Assembly (NCBI RefSeq): GCF_015291725.1
Contig: NZ_CP030038.1
Coordinates: forward strand, 3,275,001-3,339,000
Source of the DNA: Bradyrhizobium sp. CCBAU 51765
Lineage (GTDB): Bacteria > Pseudomonadota > Alphaproteobacteria > Rhizobiales > Xanthobacteraceae
Direction: 5' to 3'
Length of the DNA stretch: 64,000 bases
Below the pieces are notes generated by a model that did not search any database, had not been told where the DNA came from, and saw only the letters and a program-made list of their open reading frames with translations. The position numbers and the translations under genes are program-made. Below are positions 35,252-42,697 of the stretch, one piece after another. Within the stretch, counting starts at the first letter, position 1. Every line of letters begins with the position of its first letter.

Positions 35252-35632
35252 TCACCCCTCCGTCGCCCCGAACCCATCGGCCGGCACATAAAGCTTGACC
35301 GGCCGGATTTCGTAGACCGCCGTCGGATTGACCGCGCGCAGCTTCCGCGCCGCTTCGATCGCCTCCTCCTCGGTGGCGCATTGCATCAAATGGAAGCCCA
35401 GAAGCTGTTCCTTGGTCTCGGCAAACGGCCCGTCCAGCACCATTCCCGCGCCGGGGCCGCGCAACGTGCGGGCCTTTCGGGTCTCATCCAGGCGGGCGGC
35501 CGGTCCAAACTGTCCACTTGCCCGGAGGGGCGCCTGAACCTCGATGACTTTGGCCACGACTGCGGCGTCCTGCTCCGGCGTCCAGGACAAGATCTCGTCT
35601 TCCACGTGGTAGGCCAGGATCGCGTAGAGCAT
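35252..35632 (-). CDS. YciI-like (YCII-related) protein
   Basis: 126 residues with the YCII fold: MLYAILAYHVEDEILSWTPE at the N-terminus, GPAARLDETRKARTLRGPGA, VLDGPFAETKEQLLGFHLMQ, and AARKLRAVNPTAVYEIRPVK. In many Rhizobiales such genes accompany an ECF sigma factor of the ECF42 type; none is adjacent here. GAGGTGAAG precedes the ATG at 35632. Probable small dimeric enzyme or ligand binder; reaction unknown. Confidence 0.88.
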   Translation of the reverse strand: MLYAILAYHVEDEILSWTPEQDAAVVAKVIEVQAPLRASGQFGPAARLDETRKARTLRGPGAGMVLDGPFAETKEQLLGFHLMQCATEEEAIEAARKLRAVNPTAVYEIRPVKLYVPADGFGATEG

Positions 35633-35826
35633 CTTCACCTCTTTTTTTTGCACAGGTCCCAAGGACGTAGCACGGCAGCCCGTCCCGACAATCCCGAGAC
35701 GAATATTGCGTGCCCGGCGAGCGGCGAAACGGTTCTGAAACCCGATTGCGAGCCTGCCACGTGAACGCCGCCGGAGCGGGTCGCGACTGATGGACCATAA
35801 ACAACAGGCTTTTGCTGGAGGCGGCA

Positions 35827-36012
35827 ATGTCGGGTCATACCATCAGGATCATCTGCGACGCGCGGCGGGCGGGACAATCGGAGCCGGCCGATCTGCACGA
35901 CCATGCCGGTCATCACCGCTATTACGGCAGTTCGGCCGAGAACGGCGGCGAGCGGATCGTGGAAAGCCGGCGCGGCAAACGGCCGCGCGCGCTCAACATC
36001 TGCGGCTTCTGA
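35827..36012 (+). CDS. Small His/Arg-rich protein
   Basis: 61 residues from ATG at 35827 with a perfect GGAGG five bases upstream. MSGHTIRIICDARRAGQSEP leads into DLHDHAGHHRYYGSS and a basic tail (ESRRGKRPRALNICGF). The histidine cluster could bind metal. Not in any family I know, but the ribosome site is strong. Confidence 0.6.
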   Translation: MSGHTIRIICDARRAGQSEPADLHDHAGHHRYYGSSAENGGERIVESRRGKRPRALNICGF

Positions 36013-36270
36013 AGCCTTTCGGCGAGCCGGTCGTTCATATGAACGTCCTGCAATTGTCGATCGCGGCGATGCCGTTCCTGCTCGCAATCATAAGCCGGAC
36101 GGGCAAGGCGGTCCGTCCCGTGCCTTCTGACGAGCCTCTTCACGGTGCTGCTTGGCGGCGAGCCGCACCGTGCAAGTCGCGAGCCCGGTGCCCCGGCATG
36201 CTGATCGCCGCGTCGCGCCGCGCGAGCGGCTTCGCGCCGGCTGACCGGCTTCCGGTTTGAAAGAAACCGC
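36013..36270. other. Region with no gene I can support
   Basis: About 260 bases. A plus-strand frame from ATG 36039 encodes MNVLQLSIAAMPFLLAIISR plus a basic, low-complexity tail to 36260; the hydrophobic start is suggestive, but there is no clear ribosome site and the tail looks random. I see no promoter or RNA structure in it. The right edge abuts the terminator of the minus-strand mini-gene. Confidence 0.3.
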
Positions 36271-36305
36271 AAGGAAAAGGCGCGGCGGGGAGGCCCCGTC
36301 GCGCC
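36271..36305 (-). terminator. Rho-independent terminator of the 14-codon mini-gene
   Basis: On the minus strand, GGCGCGACGGGG - CCT - CCCCGCCGCGCC forms a 12-pair stem (one G-T pair) with a three-base loop, followed by TTTTCCTT. It is among the strongest terminators in the window and lies about 60 bases after the mini-ORF stop. Confidence 0.9.
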
Positions 36306-36366
36306 CGATTTCTTGCTCGCTGGTCCAGGGCTGAGAGCGCCCCGATGCCAAGCCTTTAGTCAAAGC

Positions 36367-36411
36367 TCAGCGGGCGATCCCAGCGAGGTGACAGCGCTTG
36401 AGATAAGACAC
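36367..36411 (-). CDS. 14-codon mini-ORF with extreme Shine-Dalgarno sequence
   Basis: GTG start at 36411, TGA at 36367-36369, peptide MSYLKRCHLAGIAR: basic, one cysteine, no membrane helix. Its ribosome site is complementary to at least 16 bases of the 16S rRNA tail. Codons 7-9 contain TCACCTC (36385-36391), identical to the anti-Shine-Dalgarno core and perfectly complementary to GAGGTGA of its own ribosome site across a 24-base loop. The RNA could therefore hide its own site. A sigma70-type promoter 37-64 bases upstream and a strong terminator downstream make an autonomous RNA of about 170 bases. It may work as a translated small RNA, a ribosome titrator or a leader; I recall multicopy mini-ORFs being noted in Bradyrhizobium but cannot verify identity. 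Confidence 0.65.
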   Translation of the reverse strand: MSYLKRCHLAGIAR

Positions 36412-36412
36412 T

Positions 36413-36426
36413 GGATCACCTCCTTT
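36413..36426 (-). promoter_or_regulatory. Extended Shine-Dalgarno sequence
   Basis: On the minus strand this reads AAAGGAGGTGATCC, one base before the GTG. With flanking bases, 36411-36427 on the plus strand equals the last 17 bases of a typical alphaproteobacterial 16S tail up to the C after CCTTT. GGAGG is 7 bases from the start, the usual spacing; the complementarity simply extends far beyond normal. Confidence 0.8.
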
Positions 36427-36446
36427 CGTTGGTTTCGGGAAACATC

Positions 36447-36475
36447 AATATAGGCTGCCTTGCTGCCGCTGTTAA
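36447..36475 (-). promoter_or_regulatory. Sigma70-type promoter of the mini-gene
   Basis: Minus strand: -35 TTAACA (36470-36475), 17-base spacer, -10 TATATT (36447-36452). Both hexamers are within one or two bases of consensus and the spacing is ideal. Transcription would begin near 36440, leaving a leader of about 15 bases before the ribosome site. Confidence 0.7.
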
Positions 36476-36586
36476 GGGCGGCAGGTCCGGAGGAACCGGG
36501 GCGGTCCGCGAAGCCTGTGAGGGCCGAGAAAGCAACCTCCTCGGCAGTTGAGGCCGCCGCCCGGCCGTGTTAGGGGATCGGCCGAC

Positions 36587-36660
36587 GCGGGTGTAGCTCA
36601 ATGGTAGAGCAGCAGCCTTCCAAGCTGAATACGAGGGTTCGATTCCCTTCACCCGCTCCA
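36587..36660 (+). tRNA. tRNA-Gly(TCC)
   Basis: 74 bases with encoded CCA. Acceptor arms GCGGGTG / CACCCGC pair perfectly, the anticodon loop CTTCCAA gives TCC, and the T arm is GAGGG-TTCGATT-CCCTT. A truncated tyrosine integrase lies 73 bases downstream on the opposite strand, which suggests that the 3' end served as an integration site. Confidence 0.96.
36647..36660 (+). repeat. Candidate attL: 3' end of tRNA-Gly
   Basis: CTTCACCCGCTCCA, the last 14 bases of the tRNA gene, recurs exactly in the same orientation at 60904-60917. Tyrosine integrases commonly recombine in tRNA 3' ends and leave such direct repeats at island ends. 14 bases is short, so this is a hypothesis. Confidence 0.4.
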
Positions 36661-36732
36661 ATCTTTTCAAACACTTATCGGACTGCATAATTCTTATTCC
36701 GACAAGACGGCGGAATCCATTCCGACAAATGT

Positions 36733-37239
36733 TCACTTTCTGGCCGCCTGCTTGCGCCGCTTGATGCGCTTGATCTGTGCGTCCTGCTTGGCCTCATCAT
36801 CGTGTTGAAGGTAGTGCGCCATCGCTTTTGTCGATGACCATTGACCCTTCTTCATCAGCTGCGTTTCTGTGAGGTCGGACGTGCTCGCCTCGGTGGTCCC
36901 GCCATGCCGGCCAAACGTCGTGAAAGTCCGCTTAGGACGCAAACCCGCCTCCAGAATGATCTTCTTCGAAATGCGTTCGGCTTGAGTCGGCATCTCGCTC
37001 TTTCCGCTCCAGGGTAGACGACTGCCATCTCGGTGCAGCATGAGGCCGCCCGTCGGCCGCAAGGCTTTCATGGCGTCGAGCTCGGCGATTAGCAGGGGAT
37101 AGAACGGCTTGCCCTTCTTATCGAAGAGCGGCTCCCACGAGCCCGTGCTCGTCTTGTAGTTGATGACACGGATTGCCGGTATCGGTAGTCGCGCCTTCAA
37201 TACCGTAACCCGCTCGCGGCTCTCCGTGAGTCGCCGTCA
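36733..37239 (-). pseudogene. Truncated tyrosine integrase (C-terminal remnant)
   Basis: About 160 residues of a phage-type integrase catalytic domain. TFTTFGRHGGTTEASTSDLT corresponds to the box around the second catalytic arginine (here T-x-x-R rather than H-x-x-R). QLMKKGQWSSTKAMAHYLQ gives the conserved Trp and the nucleophilic Tyr. The N-terminal arm-binding and core-binding domains and the first catalytic arginine are absent; a TGA lies in frame just upstream, and the only start near 37200 is a TTG without a ribosome site. It reads toward tRNA-Gly, the typical arrangement of an integrase beside its attachment site. It is an inactive relic. Confidence 0.8.
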
Positions 37240-37383
37240 GATCGCTTTGAAACTGAGTGGCATGTGGATAATCGATTCCACCGGATTTGAGGACGACGCC
37301 GGATCACGCAGGCTGGGTCCGGGCCAGAGCAGCAGGGAATATCACCGCGCCCTTGCTTCCAGAACAACGCCGGATCGGCAGCT

Positions 37384-38700
37384 TCAGGCGTTGTTACGGT
37401 CTGCATCGGAAAGCAGCAGGCGGACGCGAAGCCCCCTCGGTTCGTTGTCGAGCAGCAGCAGCCTTCCGCCATGCGCGGTCACGATCGCCTGCGTGATCGA
37501 GAGGCCGAGGCCAAATCCCGCCGTTTCGTCCATGGTGCGGGCTTCCTCTCCTCGCACGAAGGGTTCCAGCATCGCCGCCTTCCTCTCATCGGGTATTCCA
37601 GGGCCGTCGTCGACGACGTCGATGACGATCTGGTTGCCGGAGATCAGGAGCTCGACGCCGACTTCGGTTCCGAAGCGCGTGGCGTTTTCGACCAGGTTTG
37701 TGACCGCGCGGATGATCTCGTCCGGCCGGACGATGAACGCGGCTCTGTCCGGACCAAGATAGTGCACCGCGTAGCCGCTATCGGAGAACTGGTCGCAAAC
37801 CATCTGGAGCAGCGCGGCAACGTCGACCAGTGTCGGTCTGGCAGCGCTTTCACTGCGCAGCAGCGAGAGCACCGACTCCAGCATCGACTGCATCTGATCG
37901 AGGTCGCGTACGGTCTGGGTGCGCTGTGCTGGATCCTCGATGTATTCCGAGCGTAGCCGCAGGCGCGTGATCGGGGTGCGCAGGTCGTGGCTGATGGCGG
38001 CCAGCATTCGAGTTCTATCGTTCATCAGTGCGGTAACGCGTTCGCGCATCCGGTTGAGTGCTCTCGCCGCGGATCGGATTTCCTCCGGGCCGTTTTCAGG
38101 CAACGGCTCGGACGAGCGATTCAAGCTGAAGTCCTCCGCCGCGCGCGCGAAGGCCGACAGGGGCGAACTGAGCGCGCGGCCGGCCCAGATGCCGAGCAGC
38201 GTCACGCTTGCCACCAGGAACAGGAGTGTGCTCGTCCAGAGGCCGCTCACGAAGTCAGGCATCTTGAATGTCCCGATCGTCGCCTCGAGCACGTCGCCGT
38301 TTGCCAGATAGAACCAGAGGCGATTGTCTTCCGGTGTGGAACCGCGGATGAGATCGACCGGGCCTTCGATAGTCGAGGGGGTAGCTATGCGCGTCCGCTC
38401 CGGCAACGGAGCGGTGGAGGCGGAAACATCCTTTCTCAACTGCAGCTTCAGCGCCGGAAAGGTCCGGCTGGCGTTTTCGAGAACGACATCTCGCTCTCCC
38501 TGCGGCGTATTGACGATGATCCTCGCAACCAGCTCGAACTGCTTCAAGGGGCTGTCCGTCAGAACGTTCGGCCGGTTGAGCAGAAAGTAGCCGGCAATCA
38601 GCAAATGGATCAGGATCAGTGATCCCAGAACCAAGGCCGCGATCTGGCCGCTGATACGCCTGAAGCTGAACAGCGCGACGATGTCGGCGGCGCGCCTCAT
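37384..38700 (-). CDS. Sensor histidine kinase (EnvZ-like)
   Basis: 438 residues. Membrane helix 1 at about 17-41, a periplasmic domain (42-150), helix 2 at about 152-172, a HAMP region, then HisKA with H238 (MLAAISHDLRTPITRLRLR) and a Bergerat ATPase domain (RAVTNLVENATRFG; DVVDDGPGIPDERK; GFGLGLSITQAIVTAHGG). All kinase boxes are intact. Its start overlaps the response regulator stop by 4 bases. It follows the efflux genes on the same strand and probably controls them. Confidence 0.93.
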   Translation of the reverse strand: MRRAADIVALFSFRRISGQIAALVLGSLILIHLLIAGYFLLNRPNVLTDSPLKQFELVARIIVNTPQGERDVVLENASRTFPALKLQLRKDVSASTAPLPERTRIATPSTIEGPVDLIRGSTPEDNRLWFYLANGDVLEATIGTFKMPDFVSGLWTSTLLFLVASVTLLGIWAGRALSSPLSAFARAAEDFSLNRSSEPLPENGPEEIRSAARALNRMRERVTALMNDRTRMLAAISHDLRTPITRLRLRSEYIEDPAQRTQTVRDLDQMQSMLESVLSLLRSESAARPTLVDVAALLQMVCDQFSDSGYAVHYLGPDRAAFIVRPDEIIRAVTNLVENATRFGTEVGVELLISGNQIVIDVVDDGPGIPDERKAAMLEPFVRGEEARTMDETAGFGLGLSITQAIVTAHGGRLLLLDNEPRGLRVRLLLSDADRNNA

Positions 38701-39410
38701 GCTTCCTCCACCACCGGCGTGAAGATGTAGCCGCCGGTGCGCACGGTCTTGATCACGGACGTGTCCTGGGTGCGGTCGAGCTTGCGGCGCAACCGGCTGA
38801 CCAGGACGTCGATGCTGCGGCCGAAGCTGCCGCCGGGCCGGCCGCGCGTCACGCTCAGGAGATTGTCGCGGGTGAGGATGCGTCCGGCCCGTTCGCAGAA
38901 CGCCTGCAGCAGATCGAACTCGGCGCTGGTCAGCGGCACCTGCGCGCCCTCGGGGTCGCGCAACTCCCGCAAACGAAGATCGATGATCCAGCCCAGGAAT
39001 TTCAGGCGTGTCGCCGCGCCGCCGGCGGCACGGCCGCTCGCCTGGCGGCGCAGCACAGCGTTGATCCTGGCGAGAAGCTCGCGCGGGTTGAACGGCTTCG
39101 GCAGATAGTCGTCAGCCCCCATCTCGAGACCGAGGATCCGGTCGAGATCCTCGCCCTTCGCGGTGAGGATGATGATCGGCGTCATAGATTCCATGCGCAC
39201 GCGGCGGCAGAGGCTCAGACCGTCCTCGCCCGGCAGCATCAGGTCGAGCACGATCAGGTCCACCCGGTTCTGCGACAGATGCCGGTCCATCTCCCTGCCG
39301 TTCGTGACCAGGTGAACCTCGAACGAATGCTCGCGCAGATAGCGCGCGATGAGGTCGCGGGTCTGTCGGTCATCCTCGACGATCAGGATGTTCTGGGGGC
39401 CGTTGGTCAT
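38697..39410 (-). CDS. OmpR-family response regulator
   Basis: 237 residues. Receiver domain with D13-D14 (LIVEDDRQTRDL), phosphoacceptor D56 (DLIVLDLMLPGEDG) and K in YLPKPFNPREL; C-terminal winged helix with RELRDPEGAQVPLTSAEFDL, SRLRRKLDRT and TVRTGGYIF. The ATG at 39410 is preferred over the longer frame. It is co-translated with the kinase and lies 91 bases after macB, so the pump operon and its regulator form one transcription direction and possibly one transcript. Confidence 0.94.
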   Translation of the reverse strand: MTNGPQNILIVEDDRQTRDLIARYLREHSFEVHLVTNGREMDRHLSQNRVDLIVLDLMLPGEDGLSLCRRVRMESMTPIIILTAKGEDLDRILGLEMGADDYLPKPFNPRELLARINAVLRRQASGRAAGGAATRLKFLGWIIDLRLRELRDPEGAQVPLTSAEFDLLQAFCERAGRILTRDNLLSVTRGRPGGSFGRSIDVLVSRLRRKLDRTQDTSVIKTVRTGGYIFTPVVEEA

Positions 39411-39501
39411 GTTTGAGATCGCACCGGGGTTTCCGATCGTTGATCGATTTGCGGACGATTGTCTCGTCCGAAGAACTACGGTCATGTCTGCAATCCTACG
39501 G

Positions 39502-41463
39502 TCAGTCACGGCTCAACGCCACCACGGGATCCAGGAAGGCGGCGCGGCGGGCGGGGAAGAAACCGAAGGCCACCCCGATCCCGGTCGAGGTCAGGAATGC
39601 CGCGCCGATCGAGAACAGCGAATAGCTAACCTGGAATCCGGGCATCGCCATGTTGACCAGCGTCCCGAGCAGGATCGCGACGAGGATACCGGCGATGCCG
39701 CCGATGGACGAGATCAGGGTCGCCTCCACCAGGAATTGCTGGAGGATGTCGCTGCGTCTGGCGCCGACCGCCATGCGCACGCCGATCTCGTTGATCCGTT
39801 CGGAGACGGACACCAGCATGATGTTCATCACGCCGATGCCGCCGACGACCAGCGAGATCACCGCGATCGCCGCCACGAGGAACGCCAGGGTCTGCGTCGT
39901 GCTGGTGATGGTGCGGCGGATATCGTCGGTATTGAGGATGACGAAATCCCTGGTATTGTGCCGCTTCGTCAAGAGCGTGGTGACCGCATCCTGGGCCAGC
40001 GTGGTCGAGATCTCGTCGCTGATCCGGAGCAGGATGCTGCGAAGCGAGCGGTCGCCCGTGAACTGCGCCTGCACGGTGGTGTAGGGAAGATAGACCGAGA
40101 GGTTCTGGTTCGAGCCGAAGCCGCCCTGCTGCTGGGCGATGACGCCGACGATGCGACAGGGCACCTTGCCGAGCCAGATGACGCGACCGATCCCCGAGGT
40201 CTGGTCGTCGGCGAAGAAGGTCTTGCGGGTGTTGTCGTCGATGACGGCTTGCCGCTCGATGTTGCGCACCGCGTCGGAGTCGAACAGGCGGCCTGTCGCC
40301 AGCTTGGCGCCCTTGACCTGGAAATAGCTCTCGCCGACGCCGTTCACGAGCACGTTGGACTCGCTGCCACGATAGCGCACCGTCGTGCTGGTCGACACTG
40401 TCGGGGTGACACCGGCAATGAATTCCTGCCGTCCGAGTGCGCGGGCATCGTCCAGCACGAGAGTCTTGATCTTGCCGGCGCGCGCGTCGCCAAAATCCTT
40501 GCCCGGAAACACCTCGATCGTGTTGGTGCCGAGACTCGAGATGTCCGACAGCACTTTGCGCTGTGAGGCGTTGCCGAGCGCAACAACGGAGGACACTGCT
40601 GCGATGCCGATGATGATTCCGAGCATGGTCAGGAAGGCGCGCAGCCGGTGCGCGGCCATCGCCACCAGCGCCATCCGCGTGGCTTCCCGCAGGCGCCGCA
40701 GCGCGCCGGGCCAGCCGGCGCCGCTATCCCATGGGGCCCGGGCCGCCGCGACAGGCGGCGCCGATGCGCCTGCGGTCTCGGTGCGGCGATCGGAAACGAT
40801 CCCGCCGTCGCGCAGTTCGATGATGCGCTCGGCCCGCGCGGCGACGCCGGCATCGTGTGTGACGATGATGATCGTCCGTCCCTCGCCGTGCAGTTCCTTC
40901 AGGATCTTCAGGACCTCCTCGCCGCTGTGCCGGTCGAGCGCGCCGGTCGGCTCGTCCGCGAGGATGACTTCGGCGCCGTTGATCAGCGCCCGTGCGATCG
41001 AGACGCGCTGCTGCTGGCCGCCCGACAGCTGGTTCGGGCGGTGGCCGCGCCGGTCGGCCACGCCGAGCCTTGCGAGCAGCTGCTCTGCGCGCGTGCGGCG
41101 CTCCCGCGCCTTCATCCCGGCATAGATCGCCGGGATCTCGACGTTCTCGGCGGCGGAGAGGTCGCCGAGCAAATGATAGCGCTGGAAGATGAAGCCGAAA
41201 TGCTCGCGCCGCAGCGCCGCCAGCTCGTCTGCGTCGAGTTCGGAGGCGTTCTTGCCGGCGACACGATATGTGCCCGAGGTCGGGCGATCGAGGCAGCCAA
41301 GAATGTTGAGCAGCGTCGATTTGCCGGATCCGGACGAGCCGATGATCGCCACCATCTCGCCAGGCTGGATGCGCAGCGACAAATCGTCGAGCGCAACCAC
41401 GCGCGTGTCACCGGCCGCAAACTCCCGCCTGACGTTCTCGAGGGCGATGATCGGATCGGCCAT
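39502..41463 (-). CDS. macB: MacB-type ABC transporter, fused ATPase-permease
   Basis: 653 residues. The N-terminal ABC ATPase has Walker A IGSSGSGKSTLL, Q loop IFQRYHLLGDL, signature LSGGQQQRVSIARAL, Walker B EVILADEPTGALD and the H loop VTHD. One membrane helix, a large MacB periplasmic domain (residues about 300-520) and three helices of the FtsX fold follow (IAVISLVVGGIGVMNIMLVS). MacB drives substrate from the periplasm through an outer-membrane factor. The start ATG is one base past the macA stop. MacB homologues export macrolides, peptides or lipids; the substrate here is unknown. Confidence 0.94.
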   Translation of the reverse strand: MADPIIALENVRREFAAGDTRVVALDDLSLRIQPGEMVAIIGSSGSGKSTLLNILGCLDRPTSGTYRVAGKNASELDADELAALRREHFGFIFQRYHLLGDLSAAENVEIPAIYAGMKARERRTRAEQLLARLGVADRRGHRPNQLSGGQQQRVSIARALINGAEVILADEPTGALDRHSGEEVLKILKELHGEGRTIIIVTHDAGVAARAERIIELRDGGIVSDRRTETAGASAPPVAAARAPWDSGAGWPGALRRLREATRMALVAMAAHRLRAFLTMLGIIIGIAAVSSVVALGNASQRKVLSDISSLGTNTIEVFPGKDFGDARAGKIKTLVLDDARALGRQEFIAGVTPTVSTSTTVRYRGSESNVLVNGVGESYFQVKGAKLATGRLFDSDAVRNIERQAVIDDNTRKTFFADDQTSGIGRVIWLGKVPCRIVGVIAQQQGGFGSNQNLSVYLPYTTVQAQFTGDRSLRSILLRISDEISTTLAQDAVTTLLTKRHNTRDFVILNTDDIRRTITSTTQTLAFLVAAIAVISLVVGGIGVMNIMLVSVSERINEIGVRMAVGARRSDILQQFLVEATLISSIGGIAGILVAILLGTLVNMAMPGFQVSYSLFSIGAAFLTSTGIGVAFGFFPARRAAFLDPVVALSRD

Positions 41464-41464
41464 C

Positions 41465-42697
41465 TCAGGGACCTCCCGGCGGGCCGCCGGACATGCTGCG
41501 CGATGCGGTCTGCTCGCTGGCTTCTCCGGTGACGACCCGGTCGCCCTCGTCGAGGCCGGACCTGATCTCAACCGTGGTGCGGTCATTGAGGCCGGTCTTG
41601 ACCTCGCGCTCGCGCACGTCACCCGACGCATCGAGGGTGCGGACGGTGCTGCGGCCGTCGGATTTCCGCATCAGCGCGAGCGCGGGGATGACTTTCACGC
41701 GCTTGGCCTCGCCGGTGATGATGTGCACCTCGGCGGTCATGTAGGTCCGCAGCGAAAGATCCTTGTTGGGGACGTTGAAGACGCCGATGTAGTAGATGGC
41801 GGTGCTGGTGGAGCTCGACGAACTCGAACTCGTGCTCGAACTCGAGGTGGTGGTCGAGGAGAAGCTGGCGTCGCTCTTGATCGATTCGGGCGCCGGCTCG
41901 ATCTGCTCCAGCCTGGCCTCGTAGCGATGGTCCTGGTCGCCGAGGATGGTGAAATAGAGCGCCTGTCCCGGCTTGACCTTGACGATGTCGGCCTCGGAGA
42001 TCTCCGCCCGCACCGTCATGGTCTCAAGCTGGCCGAGCACGACGATGGTCGGAGCGGACTGTACCGCGTTGACCGTCTGTCCCTCCTGCACCACGGTGGC
42101 GAGCACCGTGCCGTCGATGGGCGCGGTGATCCTGGTGTAATCGAGGTTTACCCGCGCCGTCTCGACGCTGGCTTCGGCTCCCACGATCAGAGCTTCGAGC
42201 GCGGCAATCTGGGCGCGGGTCTGCCGCACCGTCGAATCCGCGCTGTCGAAATCGCTGCGCGAGGTGGCGCGCTGCGCCAGTGTCGCCTGCTGTCGTGCGA
42301 GATTGGCTTCCGCCAGCACCAGCGCGGCCTCCTTCTCGAGTTTTTGCGCGCGGTAGTTCTTGAGCGAAGCCTCCGAATTGCGCAGATCGTTCTGCTTGGT
42401 GACAGGGTCGATCTGGGCGATAACGTCGCCGGCCCTGACCGTGTCGCCGACGCGGACATTGAGGGCAGTGATCCGGCCCGACACCTGCGCGCCGACGGCA
42501 GTCAGGCGTGCCGGCTTGAGCGTGCCGCTGGCGAGCACCTCCTCGCGCAGATCGCTGACGGTGACCGGTGCAGTGATGTAGGACTGTGCCTTGCTCGACG
42601 TCGCCGGAAAACGCATGGCGGCCACCACCCCGGTTGCCACGACGGCAACCACCGCGGCGGCAATCTTCACGCGCTTGGCGGTGATGATGTCAGTCAC
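41465..42697 (-). CDS. macA: MacA-type periplasmic adaptor with poly-Ser insert
   Basis: 410 residues. N-terminal helix 10-28, lipoyl/hairpin region (VSGRITALNVRVGDTVRAGD, then the coiled coil LRNSEASLKNYRAQ), barrel (TRITAPIDGTVLATVVQEG) and membrane-proximal domain. Around residues 272-297 there is a Ser/Thr run (SSTTTSSSSTSSSSSSSTST) inserted in the beta-barrel domain just before AIYYIGVF. In MacA this corresponds to a loop region, so it is probably tolerated as a flexible linker. The gene overlaps the outer-membrane factor by 4 bases. Confidence 0.92.
   Translation of the reverse strand: MTDIITAKRVKIAAAVVAVVATGVVAAMRFPATSSKAQSYITAPVTVSDLREEVLASGTLKPARLTAVGAQVSGRITALNVRVGDTVRAGDVIAQIDPVTKQNDLRNSEASLKNYRAQKLEKEAALVLAEANLARQQATLAQRATSRSDFDSADSTVRQTRAQIAALEALIVGAEASVETARVNLDYTRITAPIDGTVLATVVQEGQTVNAVQSAPTIVVLGQLETMTVRAEISEADIVKVKPGQALYFTILGDQDHRYEARLEQIEPAPESIKSDASFSSTTTSSSSTSSSSSSSTSTAIYYIGVFNVPNKDLSLRTYMTAEVHIITGEAKRVKVIPALALMRKSDGRSTVRTLDASGDVREREVKTGLNDRTTVEIRSGLDEGDRVVTGEASEQTASRSMSGGPPGGP

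Noticed and set aside
36039..36260. 73-codon plus-strand ORF starting MNVLQLSIAAMPF
   Set aside because: Hydrophobic start but no ribosome site and a random-looking basic tail; mentioned only as a weak possibility in the regional entry.
36411..36427. Fragment of a 16S rRNA gene (the tail sequence matches)
   Set aside because: Only 17 bases match, and no upstream 16S sequence is present. The complementary strand has a promoter, start codon and terminator, so it is better explained as an extended ribosome-binding site.
36733..37239. Functional phage integrase or prophage
   Set aside because: Only the C-terminal catalytic part remains, the first catalytic arginine is missing, and no phage structural, lysis or repressor gene is in the window.
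39502..42697. Macrolide-resistance genes in the strict sense
   Set aside because: MacAB homology alone does not define the substrate; the name describes the transporter family only.
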